DNA of 64,000 nt from Miscanthus floridulus (GCF_019320115.1 NC_089584.1:73749533-73813532), one strand, 5' to 3'; shown: positions 36,761-48,126, counted from the first letter of the stretch. Numbers and translations are program-made. Notes: generated from the sequence alone by a model not told the origin.

Positions 36761-37682
36761 GGTTCTGGCGGCCAAAGTAAACTCATTTGATAATAAGAGA
36801 TATATAATTCAAATTCGAATCTGACCGCCACAAATATACAATAACTAAAACAACTACAACAGTTTAAAATTGCAAAATTGAACCTTTAAAAATGAGAAAA
36901 AAAATTTAAATTTTAAAAAATTAAAATCAAAACTACTAAAATAATTTTAAGACACCAAATGATCTCAAATGAAAATTTGATAAACATAAAAGTTGTATAG
37001 GTCATGAAGATCTACAACTTTTATTTTGGTCATCTTGTCATTCGACAAAATTTGAACCTTTCAAATTTGAAATTTGAAAAAATAACAAGTTCAAACCAAA
37101 ATTTGATACCCAAAATGATTTTAACATAAAAAGTGATGAATACCAAAATTGTTCAACTCATTAATATCTACAACTTTTATTTTATTCATCTTGTCATTTG
37201 ACAAAATTTGAACCTTTCAAATTTGAAATTTTGAAAAACGACAAGTTCGAACCAAAATTTAAGACCCAAATTAATTTCAACATAAAAAGTGATGAATACC
37301 AAAGTTGTTCAACTCATAAATATCTACAACTTTTATTTTTGTCATTTCTTCATTTGACAAATTCTTAGCACACATTGTTAACTAATTTTACACATCTCAT
37401 ATATTTTATAAAACCTTGAGAGATGTGTCACATTTGTGAATAATGTCACTACCACTTTGTCATATGAAGAAATGACAAATACAAAAGTTGTAGATCTTGA
37501 TGAGTTATTCAACTTTGGTATTTATCACTTTTTCAGCTGAAATTATTTGGGATACCAAAATCTTGTCTGAAGTTGCATTTTTTTGAAATTCAAAATTTAA
37601 ATTGCTCAAACTTTTCATATGTATATATTGACAAAACCAACAAAATAAATTGATAGAGAATGATTTTAGAAAAATTTAGGAG

Positions 37683-37875
37683 AAAAATCATCAGATTTGG
37701 AGTTAGTATTAGGAAGAAAAACTAGTTACAAAGTTGACCTACAGATTAAAAAAAAATCACACTGTTCACTATGATCATGTAAGAATTATCTAGGACAGTG
37801 TGATTTCTCTTTTTAATCTGTGGGTAAACTTTGTAACTAGTTGTTCTCCCTCATACTAACTCCAAATGTGATGGT
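37683..37875. repeat. Long stem-loop, unit 1
   Basis: The left arm (about 37683-37763: 'ttggagttagta', 'actagttacaaagttgacc', 'cagattaaaa', 'atcacactgt') is complementary to the right arm (about 37793-37875) with few mismatches, around a loop of about 30 nt. A transcript would fold into a hairpin with an ~80-bp stem. Confidence 0.75.
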
Positions 37876-38734
37876 TTTTTTTCCTAAAAATTTCTAAAAT
37901 CATGCTTCAGCATTTAAGTTTGATCAAACTTGGATGTGACAATGTTTTACACATTTTAAAATTTAAAATTTGACAAGATCAAACTAAATTTTAAAACCCT
38001 AAATGATTTAAGATGAAAAAGTGATGAATACAAAAGTTGTTCAACTCATCAAGATCTACAACTTTTATTTTGATCATCTTATCATTTGACAAAATTTGGA
38101 CCTTTCAAATTTGAAATTTTAAAAAAATGACAAGTTCGAACCAAAATTTGAGACCCAAAATGATTTCAACATAAAAAGTGATGAATACCAAAATTGTTCA
38201 ACTCATTAATATCTACCACTTTTATTTTAGTCATCTTATCATTTGACAAAATTTAAACCTTTCAAATTTGAAATTTTGAAAAACGACAAGTTCGAACCAA
38301 AATTTGAGACCCAAATTGATTTTAATATAAAAAGTGATGAATACCAAAGTTGTTCAACTCATGAATATCTACAACTTTTATTTTGGTTATTTCTTTATTT
38401 GATAAATTCTTAGCACACATTGTTCACTAATCTTACACATGTCTCATATAATTTATAAAACCCTACGAGAGATGTGTCACATTTGTGAACAATGTCACTA
38501 CCACTTTGTCATATGAAGAAATGACCAATACAAAAGTTGTAGATCTTGATGATTTATTCAACTTTGGTATTTATCACTTTTTCAGCTGAAATCATTTGGG
38601 GTACTAAAATCTTGTCTGAAGTTGCTTTTTTTTAAATTCAAAATTTAAATTGCTCAAACTTTTCATATGTATATATTGACAAAACCAATAAAATAAATTG
38701 ATAGAGAATGGTTTTAGAAAATTTTAGGAAAAAA

Positions 38735-38920
38735 ATCATCAGATTTAGAGTTAGTATGAGGAAGAAAAACTAGTTATAAAGTTGATCCATAGATTAAAAA
38801 AAATCACACTGTTCGTTATGATCATGTAAGGATCATCTAGAACAGTGTGATTTCTCTTTTTAATCTGTGGGTAAACTTTGTAACTAGTTGTTCTCTCTCA
38901 TACTAACTCCAAATGTGATT
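38735..38920. repeat. Long stem-loop, unit 2
   Basis: Same hairpin in the second tandem unit, with independent substitutions in both arms. Confidence 0.75.
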
Positions 38921-39184
38921 TTTTCCCTAAAATTTTCTAAAATCATGCTTCAGTATTTAAGTTTGATCAAACTTGGACGTGACAATGTTTTACACATTTT
39001 AAAATTTGAAATTTGAAATTTGATAAGTTCAAACTAAATTTTAAAATCCTAAATGATTTAAGATGTAAAAGTGATGAATATAAAAGTTGTTCAACTCATC
39101 AAGATCTACAACTTTTATTTTGGTTATCTTATCATTTAACTAAATTTGGACCTTTCAAATTTTAAAATTTGAAAAAAGACAAAT

Positions 39185-39345
39185 GGGCACTACAGGGGCG
39201 GCTGGTGATTGAGCCGCCCCTACAGATCAGCCCCAACTATAGGGGCGGCTTAGGTTACCAGCCACTCATCTGTAGGGGCGGCTGGGCTGCTGGTGCCCGA
39301 GGACGCCCACTGTAGAGACGCCCCCGACCCCAGCCGCCCCTAGTG
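39185..39345. repeat. Right subterminal repeats of the CACTA-like element
   Basis: TGTAGGGGCGGCT-like motifs in both orientations near 39190, 39215, 39240, 39270 and 39330, ending at TAGTG. They mirror the left end. Confidence 0.7.
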
Positions 39346-39764
39346 TGGGAATCTAGCGTCGTGATGGACTCGTACTTCTGGATTGGTGCAGTGTCTACGG
39401 GCTGGGTTGAATTCCCGAGCCCTCACTTACCACGAGAACCTTCTGCACACCTAGAGAGTTAGGTTGACCCCGAGGTTTAGCAGCGATTTAAAATGTTATT
39501 TAAGATATGATATAATTATGACTTATGTTGTCCAAATACGAATATGGGTATCAGATAACACGTGGATTTGTTATTTTTGAAAAAAAAATGACACAGCGAT
39601 ATACAACCGCTATATCTTAATAATATAATAGTTATAATATACAAAATAAAAAATGTCAAGTTTTCTGTTTTCAACAAAACACAATTTACTGAGAAATTAA
39701 ATATGCTATCATGCTTTGAGCTGCTGATCATATGATAAGATACCAAGCAAAGATATATCAGATG
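39346..39764. other. Intergenic flank, nothing recognised
   Basis: About 420 bp. It includes 'gggttgaattcccgagccc', slightly like a tRNA B-box, but with no A-box or tRNA fold. The last nine bases are the left MITE target copy. Confidence 0.5.
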
Positions 39765-40204
39765 CGAAAAAGTCTACTTCACCCCCACCTTTCATACTTG
39801 GTCTACTTTACCCCCCAACTATGAAACCGTCTGTTTTACCCCCTGAACTTTCCAAAACCGTCTATTTTACCCCCTGGGCGGCTTTTCAGCGGCGGTTTTG
39901 ATACAGTAACAGCGGGTTTGCTACAGTACCGGCGGGTTTGCTCATGTGGAGTCCAATAAAATTAGATTTTTCATTTTATGATTTTTCTATGATTTTTAAA
40001 AAATTCACCGAAAATAATAAAAAAAAAGAAATTCAAAACGCGGTACTGTAGCAAACCCCTCCGGTACTGTAGCACCCGCCGCTGAAAACCACCCAGGGGT
40101 AAAATAGACGGCTTTGGAAAGTTTAAAGGGTAAAACAGACGGTTTCATAGTTGAAGGGTGAAGTAGACTAAGTATGAAAGGTGAGGTTGAAGTAGACTTT
40201 TTCC
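39765..40204. mobile_element. Mutator-type MITE with long terminal inverted repeats
   Basis: A 440-bp element with imperfect TIRs of about 130 bp or more (GAAAAAGTCTACTTCA...; 'aactatgaaaccgtctgttttacc' and its reverse), closed by CTTTTTCC. It is flanked by 9-bp duplications with one mismatch (tatcagatg at 39756-39764, aatcagatg at 40205-40213). A 9-bp duplication with long TIRs is the mark of MULE-type elements. There is no coding capacity; the centre is AT-rich. Confidence 0.8.
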
Positions 40205-40213
40205 AATCAGATG

Positions 40214-40960
40214 CGGCTCCTTTTTTACACGAGGGTCACATGCACTCACAGCTGGCCTTCGGCGACCAGAGACAGAGGGTGGACCTGGAAGATAAAATGC
40301 AAGGAGTAGAGGTAGAGCGATTGCGACTGCTGGATGGTGCTCGCCGCTGATTTCCGCCGAAGATGGACCTTGCTGCCGCCCACCGGCTGCTGGAAGAGAC
40401 GGCGGCGTTTGCTGGGAACTGGGATCGATCGGGAAGACTCGTGGACCCATAGTCAAGACGAAGTATGGGCCACTGACGCTGATTCATGTGTTGGGCCATA
40501 TGCAAAGGAAGCCTGGCCGCGTCTAGTACGCGTATCTAAGCTGATACGTCTCCAGATTGCTGAGTACGGCTGAGATACATATCCAAGGAGTATCCCATGT
40601 GTATTCGTATCCAATACGGTACCAGATACGTGACCCTATGAAGTATCCGCACATCATAGACTATGACAGCTCTCATGCCTCCATATTTGGAGTCTGTATA
40701 ATTAGAAATGGCAATGGGTACCTGAAATCTGACGACTTTTTATCCTATTATAAGACAAGGACATGGATCAACTTCTATACCCATGGATATAGTACCTTTT
40801 TAAAGCCGATTTATCATATATTATGGAGTAATTGAGTGTTTTAATCGTATGATGTTTCAACTTGTCTGGTGCTTATGCCCAAAAGACAATAGAGTATAAA
40901 TATGGAATATTTTTAAAACTTTCATGAAAGTACAGAACTGTAGAGAAAAAAAAAGAAAAA
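40214..40960. other. Intergenic, nothing recognised
   Basis: A GC-rich patch (40215-40560) with short frames on both strands that I cannot link to any family, then AT-rich sequence without genes. Confidence 0.4.
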
Positions 40961-40965
40961 AGAAT

Positions 40966-41036
40966 ACATTGTTTTTAGTAACCGTGCTCCTGTTCACATT
41001 GTTTTTAGTAACCGTTCTCCTGTTCACATTGTTTTT
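40966..41036. repeat. 30-bp tandem repeat, about 2.3 copies
   Basis: 'acattgtttttagtaaccg' starts at 40966 and 40996, with a part copy at 41026, then runs into a T-run. Confidence 0.9.
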
Positions 41037-41164
41037 TTTTTCTTTCGATCTTTCAATGACCCTAGCTCGTTGAGCTGAAGTCCAAACAAGAAATCATCCG
41101 ACGAGCTCTATGCATATATGATCCGAGCTATATAAAAAAATTATTTTTTTATCACTCATTAAAA

Positions 41165-41440
41165 CTCTCGTTGAACCCTTTGCCACTTTACGCTTTCTAA
41201 CACACAAAATGTATTCTAGGTATTAAACTAGAGCACTTGTTACAAGTGTAGATCTCGTAAATAAACTTGGAATAAATATATAACTCAATTAAATAAAACT
41301 CTGGTTAAACCCTTTGCCACTTTAAGCTTTCTAACACACGAAACGCATTCTGGGTATTACACTAGAGCACTTGTTACAAGTGTAGATCTAGTAAATAAAC
41401 TTGGAATAAATACATAACTCCATTAAATAAAGTAACCAGA
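41165..41440. repeat. 134-bp tandem duplication
   Basis: Two adjacent copies ('ccctttgccacttta' at 41176 and 41310; 'gagcacttgttacaagtgta' in each) differ by scattered substitutions. Each copy holds the small palindrome acttgttacaagt. Confidence 0.88.
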
Positions 41441-41801
41441 GATAATAGAGTAATATTTTGGATGTTGCTAGAAGACTAGCTGCACCTGCCGAGGTACAGG
41501 GTAGACGAAACACTAATAGGCCGTTTCCTCAACTCTTGCCTATCCTTTCTCACGGATATTTTCTATACTACAACCATAGTTGGACATGCAGTCCGAGCCC
41601 GTCGGCTTGGCCCAGGGCCCGTTCTTTTTGGCCCGGCCCAAGCATGGCCCGGCCCAGCAGCTAGCGGGCCCGGGCTGGCATGGCCCAGAGGAGCAGGCCA
41701 TGCCTAGGCCTTACCCGAGGCACGTGGGCTGGCACGGCATGGCCTGCTACAGACCCGGAGGCCCGCTAGCGGCCCGGCATGCCGCCTCCCTGCGCCCCGC
41801 A

Positions 41802-41808
41802 TATATAA
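41802..41808 (+). promoter_or_regulatory. TATA box of the hAT transposase gene
   Basis: TATATAA after a GC-rich subterminal region, about 740 bp before the first in-frame ATG. Downstream lie candidate leader introns: donor near 42179 with acceptor ending 42255, and donor at about 42297 with acceptor CCGTGCAG at about 42430. Confidence 0.5.
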
Positions 41809-42542
41809 GCGGGGAGTCCCTACTTGCCCAGTCGCCTCGCCTCGCCAGCTCTGCAGTCCAATCGCCTCGCCCGCTCTGCTCCGCTCTCCGCTCCCAACCC
41901 TAACCATAATCCCCACTCGCTCGCCTAGTCGCCTCGCCGACGGTCGGTTCCGCAGTCCGCTCCCAACCCTAACCCTAATCCCCACTCGCTCGCCGGCTCA
42001 CCACGGCGCAATCTCTGCTCCCTCTCTCGCCCGCATCCACGATCTGGCGAGTTTGAGCTCTCTCGTGATCTACTGATCTCGTCCGTCGTCCCCGACTCTG
42101 GTGACCTCGATCCACCTATCTGACCCTATCTCCACTCTCCTCCCTTCTCCCTCTCTCCTCTCTCTCTCTCGGTGAACTATGTGAGTTCGTGACCGTGTTC
42201 TCGTCTGTCCCTCCTCCGTCGTTCGCCATTGTTTCTAATCGGTGTCTCTCCTCTAGGTGGCCCTCGTCATCTCCGGCACCAGGCTCCGGTTGCGCAGGTA
42301 CTCCACTAACCCTAACCCCAACCCTAACCCTAGATCGGTCTTCTTCACTTCTTGTGTCTCTTCCACTGAACGACTGACTCTGGATCTGTATCTCTATCTC
42401 TCTAACTCTCTGTTTTTCTCCTCCGTGCAGGTCGGTTGTTGATGCCTCGTCGTCCTCTTTCTGTGGCATAGACCGGGCATGGCGGCCATGTGCACCGTTG
42501 AGGAACGATGCTGGAGATCAGCCGTTCGTGGTCAAGGTCTCC

Positions 42543-44780
42543 ATGGTGGATGACGATGATGTCGTCTATCCACTCACCGGCAACGATGACCTGATCGCGG
42601 TAGGGCTGGTCCCCGAGGACGACGATGACATCCGTGACGACGCTGCTGTGTTGTTGGGTATCAATGTCGGTAGCAGCTCTGCTCTAATCGATCTGGACGG
42701 TGGCAACGGTGGTGGAGGGGCGGAGCCGGCGCCGTCGGCGATGGCGACAGGGACGTCGGTCGGCTCTAACAGCACAGATGGTACCTCATGCCTTGGTAAG
42801 CGTAAATCTGGTGTTTGGGTTGACTTTGATGGGATATATGAGACTATGAATGGTCAAAAGGTTCAAACTACTACTATCTATAAAATGTGTAAGAGTAAAT
42901 TGTCTGCTAGATCTTCTGCTGGCACTGGCCATTTGATTAGGCACCAGAAATCTTGTAGGAAAAAGGTTGATCACGTTGCTAGGGTTTAGTCTAGGCTTTC
43001 TTTCAATCCTGATGGATCTGTGCATAACTAGGACTACAATCCTACTATTGCTCGATCTGAGTTGTGTCGGTTGATTGCTAGGCTTAACCTTCCATTAGGT
43101 ATAAGTGAGACACAGGCCTAGGAGAATTACGTTGTTCTTGCTCATAACCCTAGGTTTGCCAAGGTTTCTAGATAGACCACCACTAGAGATCTTGGTAAGC
43201 TGTTTACTGAACGTTATGATTGGCTTAAGAATTTTGTGTTGCCTATTGCTTCTTCTGTTGATTTGACTTCAGACATTTGGTCTGGTAATGCTAAGGAGGA
43301 CTATATTAGTGTTGTTGCTCACTATGTGAATGTTGATTGGGAGTTACAGAAAAGGGTTATTGGTCTTAGGCTGATTGAGGTTAAACATTCTGGTGAAAAC
43401 ATTGCTGAAAGAATTGCTGCTGTGGTTGAGGAGTATTATCTAATTGACAAGATTTTCTCTGTCACTCTAGACAATGCTTCTTCTAATGCTAAGGCTATAA
43501 ACACTTTGACACCTCTATTTGCTTGTTACTTGGGTCCTGATCCTTCACCTGATCCTTTGGATCCTAGTAACCATAAGTACAGTCTTGTATATTAATGTTG
43601 TGCTTGTCATATCATTAATCTTATTGTAAAATCTGGATTAAAGGGGTTGAAACCTTACATAGAAGATTTTAGAACTGCAATTAACTTCTTAAATTCCTCT
43701 AATCAAAGAATTGTATTGTTCAAGGAATACTGTAATTCTAAGGGTGTTAGACCTAGAAAGTTTGGCTTGGGTATGAATGTTAGATGAAATTCTACTTACC
43801 TGATACTTAAACACTTGGTTCCATACAAGAATATCTTTTCTGTGTTCATTAATTCCCATTATGGTTCACAATTGTTCACTACAAATCATTGGTATTTTAC
43901 TAAGAAGTTATTGGAGTTCCTGGAACTCTTCTATGACTCCACTGTTGTTCTGTCTGGTGTTTATTATCCTACAAGTCCACTTATTCTGCACCATATCCTA
44001 GAGATTGCTTCTCATTTGCATGCATGTGAAAAAGATCCAAATCTGAGAGCTATTGTATATCCTATGAAGCTCAAGTTCCTTAAATATTGGCAGGACATAC
44101 CTCTGTTATATTCATATGTATTCATTCTTGATCCTAGAGCTAAGATGAGAGGTTTCTTTAATATGCTGCAATTACTTGGTGAATACACTAGTTCTGAGTA
44201 CAGTTCATACTATGCTGATGTCAAAACTGAATTGTATAAACTGTTTAACAAATATGAGAGCAAGTTTGGTGCAGCTAGGTCTCAAAGGGTTGCACAACCA
44301 TCACATCATACAGGTAAGAAAAAGCAGGCATGGGGAAGAATCCTTGGCTGTGGATCAGGTGTTGTTGGTTCTTCCCCTCTCCCTGCCACTTCATCTTCAT
44401 CTACTTCTATTGTTTGTGCGCTCTTAGCTTACTTAGACAGTGACAATGTCACTTCTTATGAGGATGATTTTGACCTACTTCTGTGGTGGTGTGCCCACAA
44501 GCTAACCTTTCCAATCCTGTCTATAATGGCTAGAGATATCATATCAGTTCCTGTATCTACTGTCTCTTCGGAGTCTTATTTTGGTTTGATAGGTAGGATA
44601 ATTGAGGAACGGCAACGGCGCTTGTCACCAGAGAGTGTGGAGATGCTGACCTACATAAAGGACTGGGAGTTAGGAGAAAAAAGGGAACAACATGCTGTTG
44701 ACAACCAAGAACTTGAAGACTCATTCCAGAACTTGTACCTTGATGAAGATGAACCTGCTGGTGGTGCTCCTAGAACTTAG
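42543..44780 (+). pseudogene. hAT (Ac-like) transposase, nonsense-broken
   Basis: One uninterrupted frame from an ATG at 42543 to a TAG at 44778 (about 745 codons). Segments in order: acidic N-terminus; BED-type zinc finger region (WVDFDGIYE to HLIRHQKSC, about 42810-42955); catalytic core with LTSDIWSG (about 43262) and TLDNASSN; CACHIINLIV; DPRAKMRGF; and a C-terminal dimerisation region with DLLLWWCAH, VSTVSSESYFGLIGRIIEERQRRLSPE. Stops occur in frame at 42987, 43029, 43119, 43173 (all TAG), 43593 (TAA) and 43785 (TGA), at positions where Gln or Trp is expected in relatives. No indel disturbs the frame. The length fits the family. The protein would cut and paste hAT elements in the nucleus; this copy cannot make it. 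Confidence 0.92.
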
Positions 44781-45412
44781 TGAGGTACTAAGGTTGAGAC
44801 TTGACTCCTAAGGGTGTGTGTGTGATCTATGACTGTGAAAGGGTGTGTGTGACTATGAAAGACTTGTATATCATTTGAACAATGGTTAATTAAGAGCTGG
44901 TTGCACTCTTTTTTCCTTTCTAGGGTTTCTCACAAGGGTGAGTTTTACCTAAAAAGGTTTTTAATGAGACAGCATTGCACTAAACAACTCATTTTGGTTA
45001 TTTCTATTATCTGTTGGCTTTGAAGTTTGGAGTTTGATATCTCTGTTGGACTGTGAATGTATCAGACATTTGGACTTTGATTCTATGAATGTATGAAACT
45101 ATGATCTATGATCTATGAATGTATTGGACATTCTATGAATGTGTGAAACTATGAGCTATTCGATTCTGTGAATGCAAGGGTAATGGACCGTGGGCTGGCA
45201 CGGTCCGTAATTCTGGTCATGCTTCATGGGCCGGCATGGCACGAAAAACGGCCCATAGTGTCATGCCTGAGCCTAAGGCTAGGCTGTGGCCCTAAGAGGC
45301 ACGGCTTGGGAGGCCCAGCGTGCCATGTCGGCCCGACCCCTATCAGGCCGTGCTTTCACGGGCCTAGGCTGGGCCAGGCCAGGCCGGCCCATTGGCCATC
45401 TATAACTACAAC

Positions 45413-47240
45413 TGAATGAAGCACCAATAGGCCAGCTCCTCAATTAATTCTTGCCTCACCTCTCTCCTAGATATTTTCTATACTATAATTGGATGAAAAC
45501 CATCCAAAGGGACACTACTAAAAGAGTGGAAGAATTCAAGCTCCAAGTGTGTGTTTACATGTGAGGGGTGCTCCTTTGTTTATAGTGGGAGGTTACTCGG
45601 GAGAGTCGAGATAGTGGGCCATCCAATCCACGTGAAACTTCATCCCAACCCTTAGATCAAACCGACTTGACTAAGTATCAGCATAGATGCACTCCATAGG
45701 TCGGTAAGTAACGCCCATAGAAAGTTGGACCTCCTCCTCGTTCCTCCGCCATCCATCTTTCACGTGCTGCTCATCTAAGGTGTGGAGATGCCTGCCACAA
45801 AGTGGTTCATTGAAGTTGTGTTTCTTTGCATGCAATGGTAGGTGCCCTTCAATCCTTATATGGCTTCATCATGGTGACCCTCAGTTACAACCAACATTGA
45901 ATCAATATATACCACAACACTTCACAGTTTGCATGTGGATGGAGTGGACTATGTGTGGGCTAGTTGATAGGTCGAGCAACCTTGGGAGAGGTCAGCTGAC
46001 CCTCTCTTTGGACCATTTGATTGAACTCAATTTTCCTTGGGCTCTATAATGAGTAAAGAAGCTTTAGACCAAATTTGAGGGTTATTGAGCTTGGTGCTGG
46101 GTCATCTGACCTATGTTATGCTCTACTGACCCTTCTCTCTCTCCTATTTCAACTCAACCTGTATCGCGATCTTCCGTAAAGCGTAAATTTTGCGTTCGAA
46201 CTCCTAATTTGGTAAAACAAAAGTACATTTCATTCATCTCTACGAGCTCTTCGACATGGTGGGGTCAAATATATGATTGGATCAAATATTTAATCATGTT
46301 GAAACTTCTAGGTGAGCCCTTGTTTGAGTATCCTTGATCCTTTAGTTTAAGGGTTGTGGTTGTTCATACACTATATATGCATGGTATTTGTGCACCAAAT
46401 CATCTATGTTCCTTGCAAAACATGTAGGGACACAATATTTGTGGAACTCGTTAGATTTAAGCCCTATAGCTAAGGTGTTAAGTAAGATTTGAAAGTAGTC
46501 ATTTTTATTATCAAGCCCTATAGCTAAGGTGTTTCTTAAGATATTAATGTTGTCATTTTTATTATCTTTTGGCTGTTGGATTATTTGAGTTAAGGACTGC
46601 AAATAAGAAATCTCTCAAAAATAAACCACACAAATGCACACATACATACCATAATCTGTACATGCATTTCCACATCATTGAACTCTATTTGGTTTTAATA
46701 TAATTAGTTTGGTTTTGCCAAATTAAGGTACACTTTGTTGGCTCAAAAAACAAAAAAAGCATACTGTTGGATGGAAACTGAAATGCACGCATGATACCAC
46801 AAACTACAAAGCTAATTTGGAGTTTGGACTGCACTCTTTCCCAATTCTTATGCAGATATTTTTGGTCCGATGCAACGATACTTGCACACATGCACGAGCA
46901 TGACCAAATTGTCGTGAAATATGTAGCTAGCAACTAGGACATTTTCCTCTATGTGTCTCACGATCAATAAAGTGGACACAAGTAGAGAAACACAAAGGCA
47001 TAAAATAGGAAAACCATTCATTATTCACTGAATATTCATAATTACAATGCTAAGTATATATACACCGAACAAAGCCCAAGAGTTTTGTACGAGTCCACGT
47101 AAAGAATGGACTAGAATTGGGATTCATCCTCATTTCCTTCCTGGTTGGAGTCCATATGTGTTACAACACCAAATATACATCTTTATTTAATCGCAAGGGA
47201 TTGTCCATGCAATTGACATAATATTATTTATATTAACAGA
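45413..47240. other. Intergenic, low-copy-looking DNA
   Basis: No gene or element domain recognised over 1.8 kb. The first ~80 bp repeat the DNA left of the hAT element. A 54-bp tandem duplication lies at about 46455-46565. The last part (about 46980-47240) may be the 3' flank of the aminotransferase remnant. Confidence 0.45.
46458..46566. repeat. ~54-bp tandem duplication
   Basis: 'aagccctatagctaaggtgtt' occurs near 46459 and 46513. Each is followed by a diverged stretch ending in 'tcatttttattatc'. Confidence 0.8.
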
Positions 47241-47380
47241 TCACGAGGTGACATGATTTCTAGTGGGTTTTGCATGCCTCAGGCAGTAAGACTTGAGCCT
47301 CTCCATCCCATCCTCCAACAGAGGAGGATCTACCGCAAAGGTTACACGGAGCTAGTTCTTCATCCCAAGCCCACTGCCGG
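47241..47380 (-). pseudogene. C-terminal exon remnant of a class I aminotransferase (tyrosine aminotransferase-like)
   Basis: Minus-strand translation gives MKN*LRVTFAVDPPLLEDG followed by MERLKSYCLRHAKPT and an in-frame TGA at 47243-47241. The motif KNWLRVTFAV..P..LEDGLERLK..C.RHAK is typical of the last exon of plant tyrosine/nicotianamine aminotransferase-like proteins (PLP fold type I, cytosolic in the family). The Trp codon is TAG and one G is missing just upstream of MKN, so the piece is broken. The upstream exons are absent: LINE sequence starts at about 47475 on the other strand. It is the only clear host-gene trace in the window; subfamily is uncertain. Confidence 0.65.
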
Positions 47381-47474
47381 CATTACACCCATAAAACTCT
47401 ATGAATTGAGAATTTAAGCAGTGGTTCAATAATCTATCGTTTGTTAGTTAATAAAAGATTACCCAATTTCTGTC

Positions 47475-48126
47475 CAAGCCCAGATGGTTTTCTGGTTTAG
47501 TTTTATCAAAAGTTTTGGGAAGTCATTAAAAGTAACCTACTACATATGTTTCAAAATTTTCATAAAAGGGATTCACCATTGTTTATTTTAAACATTGGTG
47601 TTATCACCCTCATTCCAAAGGTGCTAGTAGAAATTTGAATACATCAGTATAGACACATTTATTTGCTCAATGTTAGTTTTAAATCTTTACCAAAGCGGAT
47701 ACTATCGCATTAATATGGTGGCTAATGATCACATAATAAGCCCAACTCAATCGGCTTTCAGGAGAGGATGCAACATCTATGAAGGGGTTGTTATCCTACA
47801 TGAGAAATACATGAAGTCCACTGAAAGAAACTAAACGTGATCATTTTCAAAACAAATTTTAAGAAAGCCTATGATAAGGTTAGATGACCTTTTTGCTACA
47901 AACTTTGCATAAGATCCTTTGCCCAAATGGATTGAAAACTTTGTCCTTTATGGGAGTGTAGCAAATAGTGTAAATGATAAAGATTGGACACTTCTTCCAA
48001 ACAAAGAAAGGCCTTTGCCTAAAGGACTCATTCTCTCCTATTTTTCTAGATCATTGTTGCTGACATGTTAACAATCTTCACTAATAGAGCCAAAGAAGAA
48101 GGGCAGTTAAGTGGAGTGATGCCACA
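47475..48126 (+). pseudogene. L1-type LINE reverse-transcriptase fragment
   Basis: Conceptual translation with a few frame changes shows PSPDGF, FYQKFWEVIK, ILNIGVITLIPK, LLNVSFKIFTK, NDHIISPTQSAF, VVILHEKYMKS, KPMIR..DDLF, WIENFVLYGSV and NRAKEEGQLSGV-like pieces in the order of a plant L1 RT domain. The catalytic ADDT region is missing because the minus-strand SIRE-type LTR starts at 48127. Stops and frameshifts show it is old. Confidence 0.75.

Larger units (their letters stand above)
36930..39180. repeat. ~1.05-kb tandem repeats built of nested palindromes
   Basis: About two full units plus flanking part units, offset near 1045 bp (for example 'tgatagagaa' at 37651 and 38699; 'acagtgtga' near 37795 and 38843). 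Inside each unit arms such as 'aaaagttgtagatcttgatga' and 'tcatcaagatctacaactttt' face each other, with a compact stem-loop at the centre. The sequence is AT-rich and non-coding. Confidence 0.8.
32709..39345. mobile_element. CACTA-like DNA transposon, non-autonomous
   Basis: The left end reads CACTACTATAGAAG and the right end ...CCGCCCCTAGTG, i.e. CACTA at both tips. Both ends hold arrays of a subterminal motif (TGTAGGGGCGGCT and its reverse), the usual transposase-binding layout of CACTA elements. The ends are not perfect inverted repeats and the expected 3-bp duplication is not evident (atg left, tgg right). I see no TnpA or TnpD transposase sequence, so the element would depend on a relative. 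The interior holds splice-site-bounded segments (about 33200-36760) and large tandem palindromic repeats (about 36930-39180). Confidence 0.7.
41575..45404 (+). mobile_element. hAT transposon, complete ends, pseudogenised transposase
   Basis: A 3.83-kb element flanked by a perfect 8-bp duplication ACTACAAC (41567-41574 and 45405-45412), the hAT hallmark. Termini are short imperfect inverted repeats (CATAGTTGGACATG on the left; TATAGATGGCCAATGG on the right read inward). Subterminal regions are packed with GGCC-rich repeats. It encodes an Ac-type transposase in one frame, with a TATA box and possible leader introns upstream. The coding region has six nonsense codons and no frameshift. Confidence 0.92.

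Noticed and set aside
39395..39430. tRNA-derived SINE from a B-box-like GGTTGAATTCCCGAGCCC
   Set aside because: No A-box at the right distance, no tRNA fold, no poly(A) or duplication seen.
41897..42333. Telomere-like CCCTAA runs
   Set aside because: Only a few copies in the hAT leader region. This is a common telo-box-like feature of grass leaders, not a telomere.
42987..43787. Programmed stop-codon readthrough or a recoded genetic code in the hAT transposase
   Set aside because: Stops are of all three types and sit at positions explained by transitions from Gln or Trp; the same occurs in unrelated elements nearby.
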